From positions 62,001 to 126,000 of the forward strand of contig QRDG01000616.1 in assembly GCA_012064385.1 (NCBI GenBank): a stretch of DNA of 64,000 nt, written 5' to 3'. The notes beneath the pieces are model-generated. The model searched no databases. It worked only from the letters and a program-made list of their open reading frames with translations, and was not told the origin of the DNA. This DNA is from Puccinellia tenuiflora. Its lineage: Eukaryota; Streptophyta; Magnoliopsida; Poales; Poaceae. How positions within the stretch are numbered: position 1 is the first letter of the stretch; every line of letters begins with the position of its first letter. A program made the translations under genes and the position numbers. Positions 10,464 to 23,836 of the stretch are shown piece by piece.

Positions 10464-13400
10464 CATTGTAGGGTTCGAAAGTATAGCATATGCTTTCCCA
10501 ATTATTTTGAATAAATAATCAGCGTCTCTGCGGATCACATTAGCAATTTCTGTCCAAACTTTATCATTGATATTTTCACTTCTCACAACAAAATTACCCG
10601 CCTGCGACATAATAAATGTTAGCGAACAGAAGAACTGAAGAAAGATGCCTAGATGAAGATCGAATATAGTACTTTGTCTGGATGATGCCTTAGTGCTGCT
10701 TTGCGATATGCCTTTTTTATATCCGCAGCAGAGCAAGATGGCTCAATTCCTCTGCATGGAAAAGCAGATCTCTCAGTCGGACATTCCAGTGTATCCAGGA
10801 CAATAGACATTCAGTAACGCTAAGTTCTTCCCCCTTTCACAGCATAAATTATGGAACTTTGTTCCAACATGCCCAATACACATTGCTTTCCGAAGGAAGT
10901 TCCTCTCCGTAGGGGGCAAATGAGTGTAATGCAATTTTAGAAGACCAAACCCCCACTTTTTTGCGATAATATAAAAATTAAACTGTGACTACCCACCACT
11001 ATCAAACATGATTTTCATAACTGCATACATGAGAGAAAGACCCACTCATTGTACAAGGTGATGTCATGAATGACATGACAACAGTTTAACAGTAACCTAA
11101 CTCCAGCAAAGATTCAACTGTTGCAGAGCTTATAGGTAAAATGACAATTTCACTGTACGAGTAAGTTGTAAGTCAGAGCGCCCTTCTATCAACTTAACTA
11201 ATATTAATTTACAACTATGTAATCAACGGCAGGTTAAAAGACCAAATTGTATATGTCAAAGGATGCAGAAGAGATAAAGTTAGACACAAAGATGCACGGA
11301 TAGATGATATCATAAAAGTCAAGTTCGTTGAAGAGAACATGATTTCATATGTTCTACTTCAAATGAAACTAAAAATAAGGACAGAGACTTACAATATCAA
11401 ATACATATTCAATGAGGTCCTTTTTCTGGCATCACGCTCCAAAGAAGAAAGCCTAAGATTGGCTCGGTGCAGATTGTTACGAACATTATCTAACTTTTCT
11501 GATGGTGTGGACATATTTTCATGTAGTTGCTCCTCAAGAAGAGAAATTAGTCTACGAAGATCATTTTCAGCCTGACTGTAGTCTCTTATAAGTTCATACA
11601 AACTAGCCCTTCTAGAAATAACCTACAAAACAGCGAGCACAATACATTAGTAGGGAGTTTTTTCTTGGTTCTTTCTTACTTTCATGCTCCCTTCTGCCAT
11701 TTTGTAAAGAAAGAAGGCTTTGGGGACATTCTCTCACAGGTCTATAACTCATTTAAGGTAATGGACAAACAAAACTAGCCAAACAGCTCTATTCAAGACT
11801 TACCAGACAAACTTTCAACATCATAAAAACAGTATGCACCATGCATAAAGAAAAATATAACTCAATGTTAAAGGTTCAGTCAAAAGAATCCAGTAGTAAC
11901 TCAAGTAACCGTATTGGATTTTAACTTAGTTGCTCACGCCATTTATATGAAGACTGGGAATGTGACATTAATCTGATCGAAAGATGTGCTCCTTGCCACA
12001 CACTAAAACTATTAAGGATGGGGAAAGAAGTAACTTTGTATAACATAGACAAGGTTATAACTGGTAAATGGTAATTCAGAAAGGTCTCCAAGCCTGAGTT
12101 TCATTGTATGCAACCCAAGAACAAATAAACTTCACTTATGTTCTGCATAAAAAAATGAAGAGAGTGCCATATAATACTATGCAGTGGAAACAAATAGTTC
12201 ACCGCATATTGGAGCATGCCTATGCACATGTGGCAGTAGCCCACAAGTAGTAGAGACAGTCAGACAGATCCAAAATTAAATATCATTTTCTAACTATTTT
12301 TCGGGAACTTAGATAAAAATAATACAAAAGTGAAAATTCAGAGGGCATCAATTCATCGCATATCAGAAAATTTACAGTGGATGGAGATTTTCACCAGATA
12401 GATTAACAAAATAAGAAATGCATGTCCTGCCGAAATACATGATGAAATAAAGGACATAATAGCACCATATCATGCAGATACTTTTAGCCAGAATCTAAAC
12501 AAAAATAGAGGACATGGTTAAAGCTTGATTTGATAGAAGATGAGGAATTTTCACCAACCTTACAATAACTAGTGTCAAGGGCTATAGCTAGTGAACAATC
12601 TGCTATGGCATCTAAAATTTGGCCCATTGCTTGGTATGCAGCTGCACGGTTGCCAAAGCAGATTGCTGAAAAGTGTAGCGACTCGGTATTGCTTAACAAA
12701 GCAGTAGTATAATGTTCCACAGCCTCTGAATATTTACCAGCTTGAAAAGCTTCATTCCCAGCAACCTAAAATGAAGCAAATAAGAATTTCATGCTTCTAG
12801 TGTAAAATCCTTGCAAAATTTGTTTAATATCAGGCAGATTGTGTATGCACGTGACCGAAGGACAATACATGGTAGAGAAAAGTTGGATATAGTTGGACAT
12901 TATATGATTAGAGCAACACATCATATGTTTAGATGAGTGAAGCTGTGATGATGCAATTGATAGCCTTTGTCGTGCCATCGACTAATCACCCATGGAGGTG
13001 GAAAATAGAGGCTCAATAGGCATACTTTTAGGCGCAGTAGTTCAGAGATTGTCTTCGAAAGTGACGAAACTGATTGCTGAGATTGCTTCCCACACCTAGT
13101 CAATATTTTCGCGAAGTTAGCAAACCATATAAGTAACAAGGTACGGAACATAAAACCATACAACACTAACATAGAAATCTTCACAAAATATTACTTGTGT
13201 TCCACAAATGTTGCTTGCTCACACTTTTTTAAGAATTGATGAGCTTCTTCAAGCTTTCCCATGAAGAAATAGGACTTGGCGATAAGATAATAGCGCCATG
13301 ATTTCACTGAGAAACTGTAGCTGTCCAAGTTAATGTTGTCTGCATGCGCATCAAGACACACAGACACACTATTTCTTTCTGCCAGATGCAGAGTTTCTTC

Positions 13401-16400
13401 ACAAAACTGAATTACTTCTTCATATCGCCGCAACTGTAAATGCCCATGAAACTAACAGTTAACCTGGTGATAACAACTGTTGAAACTTAGCAATATGGTA
13501 TGTACAAGGAAAAGACAAAGTTTACCGTAAATACAGACCAGTAACATGGCTTCTGCTTTCATTTTCATCAAGTTATCTGAATGAATGCTGATGGACAATG
13601 CTTCTGTGATAATTTGTAAGGCGCTTGGTATCTTGTCAAATTCCTTTTTAACAAGATATTCCTCGGATTGAAGGATAAAACCAGATACTTTCTGTTAGCA
13701 TATGACAATAAATACTGATTAGATAATCAAGTTTCATTCCAAAAGGAAATTACTCCAGGGTGGCTTTTGACCGATCATAGTTCGGGTCAATAAAGTTCCA
13801 TGTAACACGATATTTTGAACATTTCCTGGAATATTTTATTTAGGGGTGCAGAATCATATGAACTTTATTATCTGAAATTCTATGAAATAAGGCATTGCAC
13901 TATAAAAACGACAATGGAAATGTGACAGAAATACTGAATTGCTTACTAAAAGGAAATAAGAAAACATATAATCAGCTGTCACACAAAAACAAATTTAATG
14001 ATAATAAGACTGGTTTAGCAAGAAATCAGGTAGGCGGGGCATTTGAGATGGTAAATCATTTAATGATGAAAGGTACATTTTGCTGCCAGTCATGTACTTA
14101 AAATATCATTGGATAGTAGGGGCACAAGGAAGATAGAAAAATCCACCCAGGTATCTTGTTCATGTACGTAATGGGCTAAATGGAAATAACTTCATAAAGA
14201 TCATCATAAACTATTGACGAGTATATTTATTTACCAATGGATCGTCTAGATTAAGCTATGTTGATACATTCCAGTTTATTCAGCATGTTCGGCTGAGTTG
14301 CAGCATGTTTGGAACTGTATAAGTGCTATGTTGTGTTGGAGACTTGGAGGACGAGACATGAATCAAATTGTGAAGCTCTAAGACAACGTAGCATTTAAAC
14401 TAACAGATTATGGGTATTTGAATGGAAAGTGGAAATGATTGATGTAACAGAGCAAGAATGTTAAAATCACATAGAAAAAGACATGATAGTTCTTCACTGA
14501 TATGTCAACAAAAGATAACTGCTCCTCATAGCTTAGAGACCTCAATATAAACAAGAAACTTTTAAGCATAAATCCATCCATGTTTCTGAAAATTGTTACA
14601 ACTTTGCTGTGAATTTTGTCTTAATGTCTTGTATGGTTTCCTAAAAAATATATAGTTTTGAGTACTTTCCAGTTCTAGCCTCTAATCTACCAAACTATGA
14701 TAAACATCACAGAAATAGTTATTTCGCAATATGATTCCTCAATAGCTTGCAAAATCATGTATGCTTCTGGTTTCACAAATCTCTACCCGAGAGTCAAAAA
14801 TCACTCAAACTAGCATACACTTGCTATCATTCACTTTTGGCAAGTAAATTTAAGAACTTCGTTTTGTTTCACTTTGTGGTTTAAAAACAACTAGTAACAA
14901 ATTAAAGAGATGCAACTGGTAGACCAAACTAAACCTCAGTGACAACATAACACAACAGACCAGGTTACCTGAGCTTTCTGTAGACCATCAGAAGCCTCTT
15001 CTATGATTTTATGATTCAAACTTGCCGCATGATTAGACTTCAAACAGATTTCAAAACCCTTTTGTGCTTCTTCAACGTCCCCCAGAGCAAGTAGGCAGCT
15101 ATACAAATTTAGCCAAGGAGATTTATTAGTCCATGTATTGAGAAATATTATGTAAGTTATGTAACAAGGGCATGGCAAACTTTTGTCTTGAAGGAAAACT
15201 GTAAGGGAAGCCTTTAAATATGAACCCAAATTCACATCCATGAGGACTTGAACCCGGGTGGTGGGGTTGTACATCCACGCCCTCAACCAAGTGAGCTAAT
15301 CACACTTCCCACTTATGACCAACTACATACACTACTAACCCCGAGCATCATATAACCTCATTAAGTTATGGAGTTTAAATAAACAAGGCTATTACCACTT
15401 TGCAAACCAATATCACCTGAATGTACACAAACAACAAGGACTAGGGTTAGCCATGTTAAGGCAGTATACTCGACCTTAAACTTAGCTACAAAACATGGCC
15501 TGTTTCTTTCCTCTAAGATCTACAATTCCTAGGGAAGTCCATTTAATTAGAAAGATATTCCTTAAGAACAATATCTAGTATTGTCTCCTTACAAATTATG
15601 ATGCAAATTCCAGTTGTTTTCAAAAGAAGATTGTATAAGTGTGAAAGTTCGCAAATTGGTGATTTTTCAATAGAACAGTCTAGCTATTGATCTTACTTGG
15701 CAGCTCTGACGTGCGCCTTGAGAAAGCTAGAATCAATTTCAGTAGCTTTCCGACAATCAGAGAGGGCATCTCTCATCCTACCGAGAGATATCCGGGTAGC
15801 TGCACGATTGCTGTAGCACAGCATTAATGCTTTCCGGGAGGCTTCATTTGAGGAAGCAGAATTAATCCCATTGGTATAATATTCCTCCGCATTAGCTAAC
15901 TGTCCTGCAGCATAAGCTTGGTTTCCCCTAGTGCACATTAAACAATTCAGCTTAAAAGGCACAAAATATTACTCAAATGTATAGTAAAAACAACAAAAGG
16001 GAAGGTAAAATCAAGCTAAAACTCAGGTTTACTTGTTTGTGTATTCCTAAAGTACCAGTTGTGGAAATTACATTGTCGGACGGCAAATTCAGATTTCTCA
16101 AACATAACACATAATCTGTACCTTTAGAGCATAAATTTGAATGCATAGCATGAGGAATGGGTGTGAAGAAAATGTAAAAACTGTACTCCCTCCGGTTCAC
16201 ATAAGTACATAACAGAAACTGAGGAACGAACAAATATCCGAATTTTAGTTGACTGAAATACATCATTTGGTTGGAGATAACTTTCTTCTGTTATGGAAGT
16301 TCAAGCACACTTGCAATCCTTTCTAAGTTTGCATTCAGCTTAATCTGAGATTGGGGTGTCCTCGGTAACTGGCTGGTCCAAAATGTTTACTCTAACTTCA

Positions 16401-18404
16401 CCAACATAACGAGAACAAATATCATTGCAACAAAAAAGTCACAAAAGGCTGTTTATAACCGTGTATATTTTAAATTGGCGTCCACGATATAATAATCATA
16501 TTTTTTTGGCGTGTGCTATTTCAGAAGAAGAAATAGTTGATGTAACTGTGATATTTGCAACAGTGCAGGCGTAAGTTATTAAACAAATTAGTATATAAGT
16601 TAATATTTGTATATGGTGTAGGCACCTTATACGCCCATAACATAAAATGAAAGATGGTGTAGGCACCTTATACGCCAAGTTTCACAATCTTCCTGGCATC
16701 CAAAGTTTTCTCTTCTTGCACATGTTACTGTTGTAGGTTTTGCTTTGCTGTATTCAGTCCATTGAGCCGCTGAAACTGTGTCGGGCTGCCTTGCTAGAAT
16801 GGCAGATGTAGGAAGGCTTTGAACATATTTAGTATTATTAGTAGGCATTCCTTCAGAACTTTTCTTGCTCTGTCTCTGTGAGCGCAACTTACTCTGATCG
16901 AAAGTAGATGAAGCAAACATAGAGTCAGAATGACCAGAACTTTCCAAGTTTCCAGGAAATGTAAGCCTTGTTCCGTCATGGCTACTTTCTGTTGTGTGTG
17001 TAGCATCAGCTTCCTCAGGATGACTGGTATCCACACAGATAGCAGAGTCCTCTAACCTGAAGCCAACTTTTCCATATTGTTCCAAATTGAAGTTGATTCT
17101 GGAATCACTTTTCCAGAAAAAGTGTCAGCTGCAAGGACTGGCCGCAAGGAAGAAACCTGGCGGGTCGAGGAGAATTTCTTTGGTTTAACTGTCCTTCTAT
17201 TCATGCTCATAGACTTAACCACTCCCCTGTCATTAGATGCTACATTGTTGTCATGTAGAGCAAATGATTTCTCATCGAAAGATCCATATTCACCAAGTCC
17301 TGATGCTGCTACTACGGTGCTTTGTGTTTGCATACCATCAGACGACTTTGTGAAAGGAACCTTTGCAATGTCATCTTGAGATCCAATGTTAAAAGGTGCA
17401 GTAGTAGAGGCCTTTTCTGTTTCATGAACTTCATGAGGTCTGGAATGTGGAGCATCCCTATTACTTGAACCAGTTGAAGGCTGCAACTTAATGCATCTGC
17501 CATCCTCGGGAGCTGAAAGATCATGTTGTTCAGATGAATCCAACTTCTTGACATCACTGTGTACTGTGTTTCCATGGAACCACCTATGCGGAGCACTAGC
17601 AGGCTCACCAAAAACAAACAGACCATGATCGACATTACCAGCATTTGCAGAAAGTTTACTCCCATCCTTTGTGGAGTAACCTTCATCCAGAGAATCTGCA
17701 ACGGATGAGTTGCTGTGGTCCTTGGGGAATTCCATGGAATCGTTCACATCAGTACATTTAGCTGAATTGGCCGCTTGACTAACCAATGATGAGCTTGTCT
17801 CCGTACTCTCGCATCCTACAGCACAAGACAGCCCTTCATCGTCACCACCAAGAATGCTCGGACAAACAACCTCATGCGAGCTTTCACAGGCACCAAAACT
17901 ACCACCGGCGTTCACCTCCAGCACCGAATCGTTTCCTCGGGAGTCATCGCTTTGCTTGCCGGAAGAATCATCTCGGTTGAGCTCCCCAAGTGCTGATGCA
18001 GAGAGGCCGCACAACGAGGCGCCACTGGATCCAAGCGAGGAGCTTCTCTTCATCTCCGGTGGCCCCGTGACGCCACTCCCGAAAACAAAACTAGCGCCAC
18101 GAGGAGAGCCCCATGTGCCCGGCGATGCCGGATCCTCGCGGTTAGTCGTCGTGGCGTCCGCGCCGAAGACGAAGGTCGAAGGGCGTGATCCGCCGGCGGT
18201 GCTTGGTCGCAGGCCAGGCCCGGAAGCGAAGCTCGCGGGATCACCGCCGAGGCGCCGACCGGAGGAGCTGGAGGTGAGGGGGTGGTCGGACCGGAAGAGG
18301 GCAGCCCCGCGCCGCGGCCGGGCGACCCGCTGCCTGTGGGTGGCGGCGGCGGGGATGGTGGGGAATGGGGCGGAGGCGGCGTGCGGATCGTGAGAGGGAT
18401 CCAT
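10464..18404 (-). CDS. J-domain / TPR co-chaperone-like protein (10 exons found, exon 1 frameshifted)
   Basis: Exons (minus): 16667-18404, 15697-15927, 14969-15098, 13539-13691, 13195-13433, 13026-13095, 12559-12765, 11393-11622, 10673-10751, 10464-10601; all introns GT-AG. About 1,070 codons, similar to Arabidopsis TPR15/TPR16-type proteins. The N-terminus is Ser-rich with FVFG motifs (STFVFG, ASFVFG, GLFVFG), like FG nucleoporins. Exons 2-7 encode TPR units (GNQAYAAGQLANAEEYY, YSNRAATRISLGR, GNEAFQAGKYSEAVEHY, FGNRAAAYQAMGQ). Exons 8-10 encode a J domain with the Hsp70-activating HPD (RHHPDK) and an inserted segment ending in KAYAILSNPTM. This domain order fits an Hsp70 co-chaperone. Two problems: the frame breaks near 17063 in exon 1 (stop at 17052-17054, then homologous sequence in the next frame), and I did not find the final exon, which in relatives begins near RSxYD. 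It may be a working gene with a sequence error, or a pseudogene. Confidence 0.85.
16613..16676. repeat. Direct repeat spanning the exon 1 splice donor
   Basis: Two exact 23-bp copies, 16613-16635 and 16654-16676, with period 41 bp. The copy at 16654-16676 contains the exon 1 / intron 1 donor junction of the J-domain/TPR gene. The other copy puts a second identical donor-like sequence 41 nt into the intron. Confidence 0.85.
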
Positions 18405-18559
18405 GGGGTGGGAGAGGAGAGCGTGTGCGGCGGAGGGCGGCTTTACGTCGGCGGCCGCGCGCGGGGGACGTGGATTTCGTTTTCCGGCGGGGCAGGGCGG
18501 TGGGCCATAGGGAGAGAGAAAGAGACGGGAAATGGTCCGAACGGAAACGGATTGGGTTG

Positions 18560-19629
18560 AACTGATCTGTACATTGCATATGCAGCTGCTGGAGTATTAA
18601 AAATAGGGAAAGAAAATGATGAACGTGCCGACACGTGCTATGCTATTATACTCGCCACCCACGAGTATGTCATTGTCACGTCACGTCATGGGATCCCCCT
18701 CCTACTCTCGAGAGGAAAATTGTATTTCACAAGTTTGACGCTATGGCGTTTTAGAGGAGTGGACTTTGAGAGTCTGTCACCATTTACACGGCAAAAAATA
18801 GGTACAAGCTTGCGTTTGTCAAGAAGAAAATAGAGGTAAAAGAACAAGCAAAACTGGAGGCCCCAGTGCTGCTTTCACGAAAATTCCGCAACTTACACTT
18901 CTAGAGCATTTGAAGGATTTTCACTGACTTCAGTGATTGGCCATCCCATCGATGGAGTCTAGACATAAATAATCGTCTCTAGCGGCGCACGCACGGTAAC
19001 CATGTAAGACCCCCTACATGCATACTCAGCTTGTCATCGGTACAAAAGTCGACCAAAAGTCGGTCATCTTTGTTTTACTAGTTAGCTTGCATGTGCACGC
19101 ACGTCTCTACATTAGAACAAAAGTTTTTTTAATCCAAAAGATGATATCATGTTCAGATAAAACACATGTCCGGGCCATTTCATCCTCAATTTTTTTTCCT
19201 TCATCACCATGTATGAAAACAGAAAATGGAAGAGACATACACATTGCTGGTCAGTGGAAGCAGATCGGTCGGAGCAAAAAGTACAATCTCTGCTCTCCAA
19301 TGTATGTATATTACCTATAGTTCAAAGCTTACAATCATGGTCGAAACACTTAAACTTGTTGGTACTATATTTTGAAAGATTGCATGCATTTGAAAACTTC
19401 ATGCAATGATAAACTTTCATCTCACTACACCTTGTGTCTTGTTCTTCTTGACTTGTGTGAAATCTGTTGTCACCAAAGTCTAAAGCATATATTGTACAAG
19501 TTCCAATCTACCAACCTGGGCTCTGTTTCATGATACATTGTCTTGCAGCTCTGTTTGTGTTAGTATAGTAACTTCCATGCAAGGAACAACCAAAATATAG
19601 AGGCAACCGAAATTCAGTAACACATATAA
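18560..19629. other. Intergenic, promoter side of the J-domain/TPR gene
   Basis: No gene or repeat recognised. The region just upstream of the start codon at 18404 is GC-rich, then becomes AT-rich beyond 18600. No convincing TATA box was identified on the minus strand. Confidence 0.5.
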
Positions 19630-19643
19630 CAATGAAAAATGTT

Positions 19644-22105
19644 TTTTTTAACCGAGGCAAAAGACTTGTCATTTTCATTAATTAAGAAGAAGTGGACCTA
19701 AGCCCGATATAACACCCTCAACGACCGTCATGGAACACGACCGTCGCGAGGGCAAACACAGCCATCCTGGCTACGCACACTCGGGGCCGCCGTCCCGACA
19801 TCCAGCTATTCCGCCACGCCGAGCAGACCACCAACACCACCTTCTGGGACCGCCGTCCCGACGTACCACCGCTTGCACACGAGCCACTACGCCGCACGAC
19901 TCGGCCACCCGCAGCCCAAACTGCACAAGGTAAACCGCTCGCAGACCACGGCCGCCGCACCAGCATCCGGGGCCGCCGCCCCGGCCTAAAAGGCAACCGC
20001 TGCTGCCGCTGCCCCAGCAGCCCCGACAGCCACGCCGCCAACACCACCTTCTGGGACCGCCGTCCCGACGTAGCATCGCTCGCATCCGAGCCACGACGCC
20101 GCACGACTCAGCCACCCGCAGCCCAAGCTGCCCAGGGCGAGCTGCTCGCAGACCACGGATGCCGTACCAACATCCGGGGCCGCCGCCCCGGCCTAAAAGA
20201 CAGCCGCAGCTGCCGTCGCCACATCAGCCTCGACACTCTCGCCGCCACCACCTCCCGTAACCACAGGTCCCTCCGGCCGGTCACACTTCAAGAACGATGC
20301 ACCCAAGGGGGAGCATGACACAGGACGCCACCATCGCCCGATCTCGAAAGATTAGGGTTTCCCCCGAAGTGACACGGGCAAAAGGCAAGCATCGCGTCTC
20401 GACGGTGCCTCCAAGGAGGGAAACGGCGCCCAGAGGCGTCGCCACCGCCTGCACCGGCAAACCGGGAGCAGAGCTTTCGCTCGACGTCGACATGCCTTGC
20501 GCCCGCCCGTGCCGCGAGACCGGCCGGTCCACCGAGCTATCGAGCTCACGTCGCAGCCACGCCCGTAGTTGCACGCGCTTGACCGCCACCGACCCGCAAC
20601 ATCACCGCAAGGAGCCCTCCATCGCAGACCACCATACAGCACCGGAGTTGAGCAGGACGTCACCTCACGACGTCATGCCACCACCAGCGACACGCCCTGA
20701 CGCCAGATCTGCGCGTCAAGCCCACCGTCAGCGGCGCCGCCGCGCCGCCATCCTCAATCCGTGGCACACCGCTGCCGCCACCACATTCCACAGGAACCAA
20801 CTGGAGCAGCCACGCCCCAGCCAACCAGCCCCACGCAGTGGCGTACCGCGGCCACCATCGAAAACCGCTGGATCTAGGCGAGGTCGCTCGATCCATGGCC
20901 TTCCTCCAGTCCCCGCGCCGAGGAACCGCCGGTACGCCGCGACAGGGCCGCCACCGCGTCTCCGGGGCCGCCGCCCCGGCTTGCCCGCGCAGGAGAGCCG
21001 CCGTCGTCGTTCCCAGCCGACCCAGGCGGCCACCTCGGAGTTTCGGCCGGACTTTCAAGGTGGGTCAGACTTAGCTAGGTGGTTCCCTGGACTAGTGTTG
21101 TAGTGAAGGAAAGTGTAGTGTCGGATACCCTGCCGGCACACCTTAGGAAGTGTGCTAATAGCTGGCAACAAGGGTTGAAGTGCATGTGGTTACATTTGTG
21201 CACCCCTGCAGGGTTAAATCTTTTCGAAAAGCCGTGTCCGCGGTTATGGACGACTTGGTGATGATGCTGGCTAACAAGATCATAGACAACCTACACCTGA
21301 TAATAATAACTTGACTAGTAAGATAGATTAATTGAATAATAACCTATAAAATTGCCAACTGTGTGAGTGCCTTTGGGCTTGCTGCTCGTGGTTAACCGGG
21401 CTGGTAAGGAATTGGCTGGGTATGTTTGGTGTTAGCATAGTTGGTTCCCTATGCGCTCTCTTACCTTCTCCCTATTAGACGCGAGTTGTAGCGTGTCTCT
21501 ATAGATTGTTAGTGCTGCTTGCCGCCGCCTCAATCGCTAACCCTCTTTCCCCGGAATTCCAGCTTTGATATCTTGTGAGTATTACTTGCCAGTACTTCTA
21601 CTAGTACTGACCCCTTCGGGGCTGCTATTCCAATGCAGCCAATATGTATGAAGTGCGACGACGTTAGCTTGGGAATCCCTCCGGCTACGCTTGACCTGGG
21701 CAGGGATATGGTGCCTTTTTTGCTTATCTTCAGGACTCTTAGTCCAATTTGCATCTTGTCCGTAGTAGGACGCTACCCGCTTCCGTTGTTATTTTTTTTT
21801 ATCTTTGTAATGTATCTTTTGTATTCTTGACTCTGTGAGTCGTTGTTGTATATATGTTCTTTTGTGGGTTCCATCGAGAACTGTTGTAATGTTATCACAA
21901 TTCCGCCCGCATAACGTGTGTGTTGCGACGTGTACGTTATGCCTGGTGGGCGTCCTAGGATCGTTATTATGCGGATTCGGCGGGAATGCTAAAATCTGCA
22001 TAGTACCGATCTTGAAGCGTTACAGAGGGGTGGAAGGCGGCGGCGCGGGGGCTCCCCAGCGTTGCCTGGGAGCGACGGGGGGAGGAGTAGGTGTGGAGAT
22101 ACCCA
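19644..22105 (-). mobile_element. 2.46-kb retroposed insertion with 14-bp target duplication
   Basis: The exact 14-bp repeat CAATGAAAAATGTT flanks the segment (19630-19643 and 22106-22119). The left end starts with a T run followed by AACCGAGGCAAAAGACTTGTC, which is the reverse complement of a LINE-type 3' end with a poly(A) tail, so the element is on the minus strand. The interior is GC-rich at 19.7-21.05 kb with a 207-bp tandem repeat, then a different sequence from about 21.06 kb to the right end. No reverse transcriptase was found, so it is a non-autonomous or composite retroposon. Confidence 0.7.
19831..20240. repeat. 207-bp tandem duplication
   Basis: The sequence starting CCAACACCACCTTCTGGGAC at 19831 recurs at 20038. 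The two units are clearly homologous throughout, including GGCCGCCGCCCCGGCC near the end, with scattered differences. It lies inside the 2.46-kb insertion. Confidence 0.8.
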
Positions 22106-22119
22106 CAATGAAAAATGTT

Positions 22120-22915
22120 ACAGCTACAAACACCTGATTACTTTCAAGAAACATGTACTTTTAAGTATGTCATATATGGATTAAGTTTGTGAGGAACTAC
22201 ATTGTTATGTTCTTTATTTATCAAAATATTAGAGGGACGGATCTCAAATCGTGCCTACAGACCCAAAGTTCTTTTGCATTGAGACTAACAACATGCAAAT
22301 GTAGAAGTAAAATTATATTTATTATTTTCTTGTATATCAGCTGTTATGACGAATAAATATGCCAATGAAGTAGCAATATGGAGATGCTATTAATGTGTCC
22401 TGCATGATCAGTTAACAAATTGATAAAAATCTGCTTCTATTGAACAAAGATTAGAAACTGAATCGCTATAATTCTTCCTCATATTTATCAACAAATTAGC
22501 TAGTGAATAAATCAGGTAGATGCAATTTAAACCTAGTATATAACAGTAGTAGCATGCCACTCGTTCAAAGGGAGTAAATTATGCATCGGAACTCCACAAG
22601 GAGGATAGTCTGTTCCACATTCAAACATAAACAAAATAAACACATCAAGTAGAAAATGTACTATAAAACGACCTTCTCCTGTCACAAAGGGATTCATTGC
22701 ACGTGTTTTAAAACTGTTTACAATCTGCCAGTACAATAAGATTACTAGATACAGTGCGGGCAAAAGTTAAAGCATGGCATTTCCCTTATCGGCTTGGACC
22801 ATGTAAAATGCCCTAGATGGGATCAATTACTACATTCAGATTGTCCAATATAGCAATATGTACAAACATAAGTTAGTTCAGGAAAGCATTAGACCCACAT
22901 AGGTCAAATCATTTA
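22120..22915. other. Intergenic AT-rich spacer
   Basis: No coding or repeat structure recognised between two insertions. This was probably continuous single-copy sequence before they inserted. Confidence 0.55.
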
Positions 22916-23833
22916 GGGTCTGTTCATTTTCAGAACCACATGGAATGGGATGGAATCAAGTCGTTCCTCAGGACGATTCCGGCGTTCGTTTCTGGGATGG
23001 AACGGAACCGACGCGTTCCTCAGAAGCGAATATTCGCTCTAGGTGCGGAACGCACCCGTCCGGCCGAATCGGCCGGACGAGGTGGAACGCGTGCGATTAA
23101 CGAGCTCTCCTCTCTCTCACCTCTCCCTAATCCTCTCCTCTCTGTGGTCAGCGGTGGGTGAGCGCCGAGCTCCCGACTCTGCAGCGGCGGCGACCAGGAC
23201 GGCACCCGAGGCGTCCGGAGACCTCCCGAGACGGCCGGGATTTGGAGAGCTCGAGGCGAGGCGCGGCGGCCTCGGCCAGCTCGAGGTGAGGCGCGGCGGT
23301 GCGAGCCAGCTCGAGGCGCGCGGGGGCGCGAGGCGGGGCGATGCAGCCTTCTCCGGTGGCCAGCGCCACCCGCATCGACCTCACCTTGGCGACGGCGGCG
23401 GCCTTCTCCGGCGGCCAGCGCCACCCGCAGCGACCGCAAGGCCATGTCCGGCCGCCCGGCGCCGAGCGCCGCGCACGCTCTCTCCCCTTGACCAGCGACG
23501 ACCGACAAGCGGCGCGACGAGGCGCGGCGACCAGAGGCGCGGTGCGACGAGGCGCGGTGGCGGCCGGCCAGCTCGCGGCGCGGGGCGGCGGTGGTGGGGG
23601 GCAGACGCGGATGGGGAGGAGGAGGGCAGGCACGGATGGGGAGGAGGAATAATTAGGTTAATTAAATATTTAGATTAAATTAGGGTCTAGTTAATTGGAT
23701 GTTTAGACTAATTAGATTCCATTCCATTCCTTTGCTTCCGACATCAACCGAACACTCAGATGAAATGACATGGGATGGAATGGAATGGAACCATTCCATT
23801 CCATTCCACTTCATCCAAAAACCGAACACATCC
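22916..23833. mobile_element. PIF/Harbinger-like non-autonomous element (918 bp)
   Basis: Flanked by TTA (22913-22915 and 23834-23836), the 3-bp duplication of PIF/Harbinger elements. The ends are inverted repeats: GGGTCTGTTC against GGATGTGTTC. Subterminal regions carry GGAATGGGATGGAA-type repeats in both orientations. The core (about 23.0-23.65 kb) is very GC-rich and has duplicated segments (GGCCTTCTCCGGCGGCCAGCG and GCTCGAGG motifs). The open frames there are by-products of GC richness, with no transposase. Confidence 0.75.
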
Positions 23834-23836
23834 TTA

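Noticed and set aside
16183..16262. Stowaway-like end TACTCCCTCCGGTTCA
   Set aside because: Only one terminus is visible and no matching second end with TA follows, so it is a remnant at best.
20297..21103. Long plus-strand ORF of 268 codons
   Set aside because: Arg/Pro/Ala-rich translation of GC-rich repeat sequence inside the 2.46-kb insertion, with competing frames on both strands.
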